Shown here one piece after another: positions 1 to 8,746 of a stretch of DNA of 45,865 nt. Under the pieces are notes generated by a model. The model was not told where the DNA came from. It saw nothing but the letters and a program-made list of their open reading frames with translations, and made no database searches. Positions within the stretch are counted from its first letter, which is position 1. Each line of letters begins with the position of its first letter. Location of the stretch: the NCBI GenBank assembly GCA_030038315.1, contig JASHPD010000112.1, positions 1 through 45,865 on the forward strand, given 5' to 3'. The translations under genes were made by a program, and so were the position numbers. This stretch comes from Acidobacteriaceae bacterium (lineage in GTDB: Bacteria > Acidobacteriota > Terriglobia > Terriglobales > Acidobacteriaceae).

Positions 1-2
1 TC

Positions 3-173
3 AATGGCATCGAGAGCTTTTGGGGATACGCCAAGCATCGGCTGAGCAAATTTCATGGCGTCAACCGGAACACCTTCCCGCTCCATTTGAAGGAAACAGA
101 ATTTCGCTTCAATCACAGGCACCAGGACCTCTACAAAGTCCTGCTATCCTTGCTCCGAAAGGAACCGCTCTGA
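3..173 (+). mobile_element. IS1595-like transposase, C-terminal fragment (5' end outside window)
   Basis: Frame from nt 3 reads NGIESFWGYAKHRLSKFHGVNRNTFPLHLKETEFRFNHRHQDLYKVLLSLLRKEPL*, typical of ISXO2/IS1595 transposase C-termini (NGIESFWGYAK..., E-FRFNHR). Confidence 0.8.
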
Positions 174-1351
174 CGACCTTTGCTTCCTAAGCCCCAATAG
201 TTAAGTAACCGGGTTACTCCGGTACTGAATTCGGCTTCTGGCGCGAGCAGGCTCAGAACCAGCCATCCTGAAGGCGGCATCCCGAAGAAGTAACCGGGAT
301 GGACCCAGACTCCCTCGTCGAGGAGCGCGCAGACGGTCTGCTCGTCGGGGGTAAGCGCGGCAATACGCAGTACGGCGTACCAGCCGCCCTCCACCAGAAG
401 CCGGCGGACAATGGGCCGGCCAACAAGCTGGCGGTCCAGCTCGGCAAGGTTCGAGCGGACGCGGGCGCGAATCTGCTGTTGGATTCCCTGCCGCCTGGCG
501 AGCCAGGCGGGGATGGCGCGCTGGATGGGCGCGTTCATGGAGAGAAAAGTGTCGGCAATGACTTCGAGACGGTCGAGAACCGCCTGATTCTCCGGGCCGG
601 TGGCGACAATCCAGGCGGCCTTCATCTGCGGCAGGCCGGCAATTTTGCTCAGGCCGCTGACGACGAAGACAGGAACGTCCTCAAGGCCGGTGGCAAAGCT
701 CGCCGACCGGGCTTCCGAGCCTGCCGGAAAACAGTAATCGAGAAATACCTCATCGACAATCAGCGAAAGATTGAATTCGCGGCATAAATCGGCGAGCGCT
801 TCGGCCTCCCACGGCTTGGTGAAGTGGCCGGTGGGGTTGTTGGGATGGACAAGCACGATGGCCCGCGTGGCGTGCGTAACGGCGCGGCGGAAGCCTTCCG
901 GATCGATCTGCCAGCCGTAGTCGTATACCAGCGGCGCGGGCTTAAGGCGCACGTCGTCGAGCGTGGCAAGAAAGTCGAAGAGCGGATAGCTGGGCTGCGG
1001 AACCAGAATTTCGCTTCCCGCATCGCAGAGCAGGCGAAAAAGATAGCTATACGCTTCGCTGGTGCTGGTGGTGAGGATCATCTGTTCCGGGGCAATAGGC
1101 ACGCCGTGATCCGCATAGTAGGCGCAGACGGCTTCCCTTGCCTCGCGCAGCCCGCGCGGATCGGGATCGTAATCAAGGGCGCGCGGATCGGCGAGCGGCG
1201 CAAGCAGCTCCGCATCGTACTCAAAGCCGCAGCGGGTGGGATTCGATGCGGTGAGATCGAAAATGGGCAGGCCTGCGGCAAGGCGCTCGCGATGCGCGCG
1301 CGCCAGGTCGCTCTCTTCGGTGTTCCAGTTGGTTCTTTGCGAAAATTTCAT
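131..1351 (-). CDS. PLP-dependent class I/II aminotransferase
   Basis: MKFSQRTNWN...LVHPNNPTG...SGLSKIAGLPQMKAAW motifs. Start chosen at internal ATG 1351 rather than ORF start 1519. C-terminus runs into IS-derived DNA. Confidence 0.85.
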   Translation of the reverse strand: MKFSQRTNWNTEESDLARAHRERLAAGLPIFDLTASNPTRCGFEYDAELLAPLADPRALDYDPDPRGLREAREAVCAYYADHGVPIAPEQMILTTSTSEAYSYLFRLLCDAGSEILVPQPSYPLFDFLATLDDVRLKPAPLVYDYGWQIDPEGFRRAVTHATRAIVLVHPNNPTGHFTKPWEAEALADLCREFNLSLIVDEVFLDYCFPAGSEARSASFATGLEDVPVFVVSGLSKIAGLPQMKAAWIVATGPENQAVLDRLEVIADTFLSMNAPIQRAIPAWLARRQGIQQQIRARVRSNLAELDRQLVGRPIVRRLLVEGGWYAVLRIAALTPDEQTVCALLDEGVWVHPGYFFGMPPSGWLVLSLLAPEAEFSTGVTRLLNYWGLGSKGRQSGSFRSKDSRTL

Positions 1352-1577
1352 CTCCAGTTTCCGTGTACAAAACTTCAGAGCGCACCCGGCGCGCCGAAGG
1401 CGCAGATGCCGGGGCCCGCGCGCAACGATTGTTGCTGCGTGGGGTGGAGCTGCCTGGACGGCCCGTCCCGGCCGGTCTGTCATGCAAAATAGAAACAGGC
1501 GCCCTTCTTCACCATACACGGGCGCGAATCGAAAAATTGGGCGAATACGCTCAAGCGAAAAGCCAGGGGAGGATCGA

Positions 1578-2207
1578 TTGGGTCTGCGCGCGGTTGTCTT
1601 TGATTATGGAATGGTCCTGACCGGTCCGCGAGATCCGGATACGCACGATGCCATGGTGCGGCTTACCGGGCTTTCCTTCGAGCGTTTTGAGGATCTCTAC
1701 TGGGCCGACCGGCACGCCTACGACGAGGGCAAGCTGACGGGGGATGCGTTCTTCCGGAAGCTGGGGCGCGACGGCGGGCTCGCCCTCACCGAGGCGCAGA
1801 TACACGATCTGTTGCAGCTCGACGGGCAGATGTGGTCCACGGTGAATGAGCGCATGGTGGACTGGCAGCGACGGCTCAAGGAGCGCGAGCTGATAACCGG
1901 AATCCTCTCCAACATGGGCGACTCCGTGCTGGAAGCTCTGCTGGCCACGCACGCGTGGATCGGCAATTTCGATGCGCACGTGTGGAGCTATCAGTTGCGC
2001 ATCGCCAAGCCCGACCCGGCAATTTACCATCACGCGCTGGGCAAGCTGAGCGTGCGCGCCGAGGAAGCGCTCTTCATCGATGACAAGCCGGAGAACATCG
2101 ACGCTGCGCGCGGTGTGGGAATGCAGGCGATCCGGTTCAGCACGGCGGAAAAGCTGCGCGAAGACCTGATCGCTGCCGGACTGGATGCCGAACTCCCGCT
2201 TCCCTGA
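1578..2207 (+). CDS. HAD-superfamily hydrolase
   Basis: LRAVVFDYGMVLTGPRD...GILSNMGD...KPDPAIYHHAL...LFIDDKPENIDAA: HAD motifs I-IV. TTG start at 1578 has a good SD (ggggagga); the ORF start at 1236 is too far upstream. Confidence 0.85.
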   Translation: MGLRAVVFDYGMVLTGPRDPDTHDAMVRLTGLSFERFEDLYWADRHAYDEGKLTGDAFFRKLGRDGGLALTEAQIHDLLQLDGQMWSTVNERMVDWQRRLKERELITGILSNMGDSVLEALLATHAWIGNFDAHVWSYQLRIAKPDPAIYHHALGKLSVRAEEALFIDDKPENIDAARGVGMQAIRFSTAEKLREDLIAAGLDAELPLP

Positions 2208-2230
2208 AGCCGCGAACGATGCAGCAAAAT

Positions 2231-2953
2231 TTATCGGCGCGCGTGCAGATGATAGCTCAGGCCGGCGGTGTAGCATATCGAGTCGAGCCCCGGATTGCTG
2301 GGCACTACAAATGCGTCGGAAAAGTGGAAGAAACTGAAGCCGGCGCGAAAATCAACGCGCGGCGTGAGCTGAACCTGCGTGCCGAACCCTATATGCAAGG
2401 TAAAATTCAGGTAAGAGGCATCCTTGGAAAGCGCTTTTTGCGTAAATCCCAGCAGGCCGCCCTGGGCGAGGAAGTATGGCTTCCAGCGCTTATCGCCGCG
2501 CCACAACATGCGCAACCCGATGGGCGAAACGCCCATGCCATAGACGGTCTCGTGATTTTTGGAGAGCGGATCGCCCCACACATCTGTCTTTGCGGGCTGC
2601 CTGAGGATGGCTACCGGAAGGAACGCTGCCGAGTAATCCATCTGCGCGCCGAGCTTCGATCCCCAGGAATGGCGGTCATATTCCACGCCGCCGAGATCGA
2701 GATAGCTCCACCAGGAATCCGCGAAAATACGGAAATGGCCAAAGGAGCCGAGCCCTTCAAAGACCAGCTCGCTCTCGGGGGTCTGCTTGTTCTGCGCACC
2801 AGGCGAATCCTGTGAATGCGCGATGCCGGCAAATACGCATACGAAGAGTATTGCCGCGCAGAGCCGCGCGAAACGCCGCTTCTCCGCGCCATAGAATCGC
2901 CGTGCTTGCGCCTCTGCGCGCGCATGGAACAAATCAGACTTCACAAGGATCAT
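2231..2953 (-). CDS. PagL-like acyloxyacyl hydrolase (lipid A deacylase family)
   Basis: Hydrophobic N-terminus, beta-barrel-like repeats, and FFHFSDAFVVPSNPGLDSICYTAGLSYHLH resembling the PagL H-x-S active-site region. Confidence 0.7.
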   Translation of the reverse strand: MILVKSDLFHARAEAQARRFYGAEKRRFARLCAAILFVCVFAGIAHSQDSPGAQNKQTPESELVFEGLGSFGHFRIFADSWWSYLDLGGVEYDRHSWGSKLGAQMDYSAAFLPVAILRQPAKTDVWGDPLSKNHETVYGMGVSPIGLRMLWRGDKRWKPYFLAQGGLLGFTQKALSKDASYLNFTLHIGFGTQVQLTPRVDFRAGFSFFHFSDAFVVPSNPGLDSICYTAGLSYHLHARR

Positions 2954-3038
2954 TTTTTCTTGAGAGGTTGCGAATCAGGACATGATTTCTTCGCATTATA
3001 TAAAAGACGCATGGCAATCCCAGGCGTTTTGCTTTCGG

Positions 3039-3764
3039 CTACCGGGAACGGCCGTGCAGGTGATAGCTCAGGCCAGCGGTATAGGCCATGGAATCGAGTC
3101 CGGGATTGCTGGGCACGATGAAGGCGTCGGAAAAGTGGAAGAACGTGAATCCGACGCGGCCATCCCAGCTCGGCGACAGCCGGAATTGAGTGCCGATGCC
3201 GATCTTGAGGCTGAAGTCCATGTAGGACGATTGCGACGAGAGCGCCTTCTTGTCAAAGGCGAGTAGACCGCCCTTGGCGGTCAGATACGGCTTGAAATTT
3301 TTCTTGTCGCGCCACATCATTCGCAGGCCAATCGGCATTATGCCCATGCCATAAAGCAATTCACGCTTCTTGGTGGCCGGCGTTCCCCAGACGGTTGTCT
3401 CAGACGGCTGGCGCAGCACAACCACGGGCTGAAACTCCGCGGCATAGTCCATACGGGCGCCGGCCGCGTAACCCCAGCTATGGCGGTCATACTCGATGTC
3501 GCCCAGATCGAGGTCGCTCCACCACGAGTTGGCAAAAAAATGGAAGTGTCCGAAGGAGCCAAGGCCGTCAAAGCCCAATTCGCTCTCCGGCTGCGTCCCG
3601 CCCACGGCAATCTGCCGGCTCTGCGCCGCGCCGTCTGACGCGTCGGAAGCGGCTGCGCCATCCTGGCTGAATGCGGTTTGAAAAAAGAAGAGCAGCGCCG
3701 CGCATACGGCTACGCGGGCGAACTGTTTCCCATGCAAAAAAATACCGCGATCCAATGTATCCAT
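3039..3764 (-). CDS. PagL-like acyloxyacyl hydrolase, tandem paralogue
   Basis: Same architecture and C-terminal FFHFSDAFIVPSNPGLDSMAYTAGLSYHLHGR as 2231..2953. Confidence 0.7.
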   Translation of the reverse strand: MDTLDRGIFLHGKQFARVAVCAALLFFFQTAFSQDGAAASDASDGAAQSRQIAVGGTQPESELGFDGLGSFGHFHFFANSWWSDLDLGDIEYDRHSWGYAAGARMDYAAEFQPVVVLRQPSETTVWGTPATKKRELLYGMGIMPIGLRMMWRDKKNFKPYLTAKGGLLAFDKKALSSQSSYMDFSLKIGIGTQFRLSPSWDGRVGFTFFHFSDAFIVPSNPGLDSMAYTAGLSYHLHGRSR

Positions 3765-4207
3765 AAGACTGGAACAACGCCGCCTTTACCGGTTTTATTT
3801 CGATTGCGATATCCGCGCGAGAGCCGGAAATTTAATTAACCCACCATCCGTGCACGAAAAAAGCCTGCAATAGGTTAGAAATTCCGAAGAAGCTTCTGCA
3901 ATTTCCTTGTATTTATACCAACGCAGCCCAATTATAGCGAGCATTCACGCCGCTGCATAGCGGAGAAGCACAGGCGCGAAACCTTCCACGCAGATGCTAA
4001 GGCATTTTCCGGAATACCGTGAACTTCCGGCGAGAGTGAAGGTGGATTTTCTTGAAGGAAAATCCACTTGGCTGTTGCGGCTTCGGTCTACACTAATCCG
4101 GAAAATGCTAGACTGCTTGGCGGCTTCCAGAAACCCTCCGCGCCGGGTTGTATTTTGCCTGGAACTTCACGCGCGCGGCGGCATTTTTCAGAGTCACGGG
4201 AGAGAGA

Positions 4208-6985
4208 ATGCACGCATCAGTCCATGCAGATTCCATTTGCAATCGTGGCACACATCGAACCACCGCTCGCAAAGCCATTTCTACAGCCGCATCGCTTGCG
4301 CTCTGCGCTGTCGGCCTTGCGCTCAGCGCAACTGCTTTCGCCCAGTCGGCTCCGGCAGTCACCGGCAACGCGCGCGTGGATAAGCTGCTGAGCGAGATGA
4401 CGCTGAAGGAAAAGCTCACGCTGATTCACGGCACGCAGGAAGATCCCAATGTCTATCAAGGACAGGCCGGTTATCTCGCCGGCATTCCCCGCCTCGGCAT
4501 TCCGGGACTGCGCTTTGCTGACGGCCCTCCCGGCGTGCTCACGCGCCATCCCTCGCAGGGTGAGACGGCAACGATGGGCGTGGCAGCAACTTTCAGCGCT
4601 AAGGATGCGTATGAGAACGGCCTTGTGATTGGCCGTGAAGATCGCGCACTGGGCATCGATGTTTCCCTGCAGCCGTTTGTCAACATCGATCGCGACCTCG
4701 AATTCGGCCGCGGCTACAACACCTTTGGCGAAGATCCGTACCTGACCTCGGTGATGGGCGCCGAAGAAATCAAAGGCATCCAGTCGCAGCATGTGATGGC
4801 GCAGGTCAAACACTTTGTGGCCTACGACTCCGACAGCGGCAACATCTATGTGGACGACCAGGCGCTGCATGAAATCTACGTCGCGCCTTTCGACGCAGCG
4901 ATCAAAGCCGGCGTCTCTTCGATCATGTGCTCCTACAACCGCGTCAACGGAACCTTCGCCTGCGGCAACAAGGACACGCTTACCAGAATCCTACGCGACC
5001 AGATCGGCTTCAAAGGCTTCGTCACCTCCGACTGGGGCGCAACGCACGCGGTTGACTTCATCAACGCCGGCCTCGACATGGAGATGCCCGGCGAACCGCC
5101 CGAAGGCGCAGCCGCAGCCTTTTCCATCCCTTCCTTCTTCGATTCCAAACCCGTTCCGCCTCCGCCGCCGGCCAGGTCCATCAGTGACACCGTTGCCGAT
5201 ATGTTCGGAGGCCACATTCCGGAAGAGCCGCCGCCCGCGCCTTTCAATCTCGGCGACTTCGGCAAAAAGCTAAGCCCCGAGAAGATGCCTGAGGCATTGA
5301 AAGACGGCACCGTCACCGAAGCCGCCATCACGCGCGCCGCAGGCCACGTGCTGTATGAAATCGAGCGCTTCGGCTACCTCGACGGAATGCAGAAGCATGA
5401 AGTCACCCCGCAGGACATCGACGCCAACGCAAAGATCATCGAGAAGACTGGCGAAGATGCTGCCGTTTTGCTCAAGAATGACGACCACGCTCTACCGCTC
5501 AAAGCCGAAGACCTCGATTCCGTTGTGCTGATCGGCCCGACAGCGGGGCAGATCGACTCCATCGGCATCAACGGCGAGCGTAGCGTCGGCCTGCCGCAAC
5601 GCGAGGTCGGCCCGCTCGCAGCGATGAAGAAGATTTCCGGCAACCAGAACATCGAGTTTGCCGTAAATGACGACTTCAACGGCACAACCATTCCCGCAAG
5701 CGCATTGAGCCATGACGGCCAACCCGGCCTTGTCAGAACTACGCTCCGCGCCGGCGGCCTGATCGCGCAGAATGATTTCCACATCGATGCGCAAATTGAT
5801 TTCACCGCTGAAAACGACTATCCCCTGCCCTCGGACTCGACGCTGACATGGAAAGGCACGCTCACGCCGCCGCACGCGGGCATGTACTGGATTTACCTGC
5901 AAGCTCTCGGCACCAACGCCAACATTTCCATCGACGGCAAACGCATCGCCGCCACAGGAGCCTTTCAGGGCGGCGTGCACGGCGACATCCTGCAAGCTAA
6001 CCAGGACAACGTCGTCCCCACTCCCGACGGCCTCGACAATGTGCGCCGCGCTGTGAACCTGAGCGCCGGCCCGCACGCCATCGAAATCCACATCACACCG
6101 GACAGCTCGCACGCCCCCGTGCAACTGCGCCTCAACTGGTACACGCCCGAGCAGCGTAAGGCCGACCACGAAGCTGCTATCGAAGCCGCAAAACACGCCA
6201 AAGTCGCTGTCGTCTTTGCATGGACGCGCCTCACGCCCGTCTTTGGCCTGCCCGGCGATCAGGACAAGCTCATCGAAGAGGTCGCGGCAGTCAACCCCAA
6301 CACCATTGTCGTGCTCAACACCAGCCAGCCCGTCGCGCTGCCGTGGATCGACAAAGTGAAGGCAGTGCTCGAAATGTGGTGGCCCGGCGATGAAGGCGGA
6401 TGGTCCACTGCAAACCTGCTGCTTGGCAAAGTAAGCCCTGCAGGCCGCCTGCCGGTGACGTGGGGCAAGAAGCTCACGGATTATCCCGCGACTGATCCGC
6501 GGTATCCCGAGCGCTCCATGCGCGGCGTAAACGGTCGCACCACCTACAGCGAAGGCGTCAACGTAGGCTATCGCTGGTTCGACAAGGAGAAGATCGATCC
6601 GCTCTTCCCCTTCGGTCACGGCCTGAGCTACACGACCTTTGCCTACTCCGACTTAAAGGTTGCCAGAGCGGACGACGGCGGCCTCGACGTGTCAGTGCAT
6701 ATCCGCAACACCGGCAGCGTCGCATCCGATGAAGTCCCGCAAGTCTACTTGGGCACACCGAGCGAAATCCCGTCAGGCGCACAGTTCCCCGTCCGCAAGC
6801 TGGTAGCCTTCGACCGTATCCATCTCGAAGCCGGCCAGGCCCAAACCGTAACGCTGCACGTAGACAAGCGCCAGCTCCAATACTGGTCCACGAGCGACGA
6901 AGCATGGAAGGAACCGCAAGGCCAGCGCGAGATCAGCGTAGGCGCGTCTTCACGCGATCTGCGGTTGCATCAAACAATCGACTAA
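4208..6985 (+). CDS. GH3 beta-glucosidase with PA14-like insertion
   Basis: Signal peptide; GRGYNTFGEDPYL, KHFVAYDSDSGN, GFVTSDWGA (nucleophile region), PA14-like GMYWIYLQALGTNANISIDGKRI, C-terminal FN3-like domain. ATG at 4208 with gggagaga SD. Confidence 0.92.
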   Translation: MHASVHADSICNRGTHRTTARKAISTAASLALCAVGLALSATAFAQSAPAVTGNARVDKLLSEMTLKEKLTLIHGTQEDPNVYQGQAGYLAGIPRLGIPGLRFADGPPGVLTRHPSQGETATMGVAATFSAKDAYENGLVIGREDRALGIDVSLQPFVNIDRDLEFGRGYNTFGEDPYLTSVMGAEEIKGIQSQHVMAQVKHFVAYDSDSGNIYVDDQALHEIYVAPFDAAIKAGVSSIMCSYNRVNGTFACGNKDTLTRILRDQIGFKGFVTSDWGATHAVDFINAGLDMEMPGEPPEGAAAAFSIPSFFDSKPVPPPPPARSISDTVADMFGGHIPEEPPPAPFNLGDFGKKLSPEKMPEALKDGTVTEAAITRAAGHVLYEIERFGYLDGMQKHEVTPQDIDANAKIIEKTGEDAAVLLKNDDHALPLKAEDLDSVVLIGPTAGQIDSIGINGERSVGLPQREVGPLAAMKKISGNQNIEFAVNDDFNGTTIPASALSHDGQPGLVRTTLRAGGLIAQNDFHIDAQIDFTAENDYPLPSDSTLTWKGTLTPPHAGMYWIYLQALGTNANISIDGKRIAATGAFQGGVHGDILQANQDNVVPTPDGLDNVRRAVNLSAGPHAIEIHITPDSSHAPVQLRLNWYTPEQRKADHEAAIEAAKHAKVAVVFAWTRLTPVFGLPGDQDKLIEEVAAVNPNTIVVLNTSQPVALPWIDKVKAVLEMWWPGDEGGWSTANLLLGKVSPAGRLPVTWGKKLTDYPATDPRYPERSMRGVNGRTTYSEGVNVGYRWFDKEKIDPLFPFGHGLSYTTFAYSDLKVARADDGGLDVSVHIRNTGSVASDEVPQVYLGTPSEIPSGAQFPVRKLVAFDRIHLEAGQAQTVTLHVDKRQLQYWSTSDEAWKEPQGQREISVGASSRDLRLHQTID

Positions 6986-7002
6986 CCGAACCTGAAACCA
7001 AC

Positions 7003-7034
7003 AACGCGCCGGAGTGCACACTCCGGCGCGTTTT
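7003..7034 (+). terminator. Rho-independent terminator after the GH3 gene
   Basis: Perfect inverted repeat aacgcgccggagtg-ca-cactccggcgcgtt, T-rich end. Confidence 0.75.
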
Positions 7035-7077
7035 CCATGCGCGCACAACCAGCAACGCACTCAACTACACTGGCACC

Positions 7078-7722
7078 ATGCCACCGATTCTCTACGCGGC
7101 CACCACAAACCAGGGCAAGCTACGCGACTTCAGCACCGCCGCCCAGGCGTTTTCCGTCGAGATCGAGCCTCTGACGATCCTCGCCACCATCCCAGCGCCC
7201 GAAGAAACCGGCTCAACCTTTGCGGAAAACGCCGCTCTCAAGGCTGTCTATTATTCCCGCCTCGCGCCGAAAGACGAAATCATCCTCGCCGACGACTCCG
7301 GCCTTGAAGCCGATGCTCTCAACGGCGCACCCGGCGTACGCTCCGCGCGCTTTGCCGCCGACTCCGGTCTTACCGACTCCTCCGACGCGCCGCTCGACAA
7401 TACCGACGTGTGGAACAACATGGTACTGTTGCAAAAGCTCGCCGGCGTCCCCGCCGAAAAGCGCACCGTCCGCTATCGCTGCGTGCTTGCCGCCGCGCGC
7501 AACGGCGAAATCGTCGAATCCGCCGAAGGCTTCGTCGAAGGCGTCATTCTTGACGCCCCGCGCGGAACCGGCGGTTTCGGCTACGATCCGCTCTTTTATC
7601 TGCCCGCACTCGGCAAAACCATGGCCGAAATCGATCTCGAAACCAGGCTCTTGCTCAGCCATCGCGGCCGCGCGCTGAAAACCCTGCTCCAGAGGCTCCA
7701 ATTCAAGAACTTCGTCGGATAG
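7078..7722 (+). CDS. rdgB: RdgB/HAM1 family non-canonical purine NTP pyrophosphatase
   Basis: ILYAATTNQGKLRDF...LADDSGLEADALNGAPGVRSARFA...GGFGYDPLFYLP...LSHRGRALKTL. Confidence 0.92.
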   Translation: MPPILYAATTNQGKLRDFSTAAQAFSVEIEPLTILATIPAPEETGSTFAENAALKAVYYSRLAPKDEIILADDSGLEADALNGAPGVRSARFAADSGLTDSSDAPLDNTDVWNNMVLLQKLAGVPAEKRTVRYRCVLAAARNGEIVESAEGFVEGVILDAPRGTGGFGYDPLFYLPALGKTMAEIDLETRLLLSHRGRALKTLLQRLQFKNFVG

Positions 7723-7956
7723 CCGCACAACAAAGCCGTGTGACGGCTGACACAGCCGGTTTCTTCCGGAAAACGCAACGATCTTCAAAGTGAATCCTGA
7801 AGCGTACTTCATTGTGCGCATCCTGCTTGACGATCCTATGTCGCGTTCCGAATAATGCTTGCGGTACTCGACGGCAAAACCCTGTCTTTCAATCTGGTAC
7901 GCGGGCCAAGCCGCAAAAACTCCCGCCTGCCCCTCAGCCTTCAGGAGCCACAATTC

Positions 7957-8709
7957 ATGGCCACTGCCAACCATCCCGCCGCGCCCAGGCTAAAAGGCGT
8001 CCAGCCGCTCCGCGCCGGCCAGGGAACGTCCTTCTTCTGGCGCAAGCTCCACTCCCTGCTCGGCGTCATCCCCATCGGCGCGTTTCTTATCGAGCACATC
8101 ATCTCGAATTTTGAAGCCACCGGCGGCCCGGCCGCTTACGCCGCACAGGTCTACTTCCTCAACCACCTGCCGCTGGTGCGCGTCCTTGAATGGGTCTTCA
8201 TTTTCCTGCCCATCGCCTACCACGCCATCTACGGCCTCTATATCTGGATGCGCGGCAAGTCGAACGTGATCTATTACCCGTGGGCCGGCAACTGGATGTA
8301 CATGGCCCAGCGCTGGACCGGCCTCATCGCCTTCGTCTATATCGGTTATCACGTGGCCACGCAGCGCTTCCTGGGCGTCAGCCTGCCGGAAAACCCCGGT
8401 GCAGCCTTCCACAAGGTGCAGGCCGAGCTGGCGAACCCCTGGATTTTAGCCGTCTACATCATCGCCATGATCGCCATCTGCTGGCATTTTGCCTATGGCG
8501 TCTGGCTCTTTGCAGCCAAGTGGGGCATCACGCCGGGCGTCGAATCGCGCAAGCGCTTCGGCTACGTCTGCGCTGCCGGCGGCGTACTGCTCGCCGTCCT
8601 GGGCCTCTGGAGCATCTGGGCCTTCGTCGGACCGAAGTACAGAAACGCCCCGGCAGACGTGCCGGTTTCGATGCTTGTCGCACCGGTCGGCGGAATCAAC
8701 GGAAACTGA
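7957..8709 (+). CDS. sdhC: Succinate dehydrogenase cytochrome b558 subunit
   Basis: FFWRKLHSLLGVIPIGAFLIEHIISN... multi-TM b558 family; adjacent to sdhA; SD caggag before ATG 7957. Confidence 0.88.
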   Translation: MATANHPAAPRLKGVQPLRAGQGTSFFWRKLHSLLGVIPIGAFLIEHIISNFEATGGPAAYAAQVYFLNHLPLVRVLEWVFIFLPIAYHAIYGLYIWMRGKSNVIYYPWAGNWMYMAQRWTGLIAFVYIGYHVATQRFLGVSLPENPGAAFHKVQAELANPWILAVYIIAMIAICWHFAYGVWLFAAKWGITPGVESRKRFGYVCAAGGVLLAVLGLWSIWAFVGPKYRNAPADVPVSMLVAPVGGINGN

Positions 8710-8740
8710 TCCCTGGCCCCTGATCTCTGATCCCTGAAAG
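8706..8740. repeat. Heptamer array A (5 x 7 bp)
   Basis: CTGATCC CTGGCCC CTGATCT CTGATCC CTGAAAG between sdhC and sdhA, including the sdhC stop. Confidence 0.75.
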
Positions 8741-8746
8741 GTTCTT

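Noticed and set aside
5492-6619. 375-aa minus-strand ORF
   Set aside because: Antisense shadow of the GH3 gene; no recognisable family.
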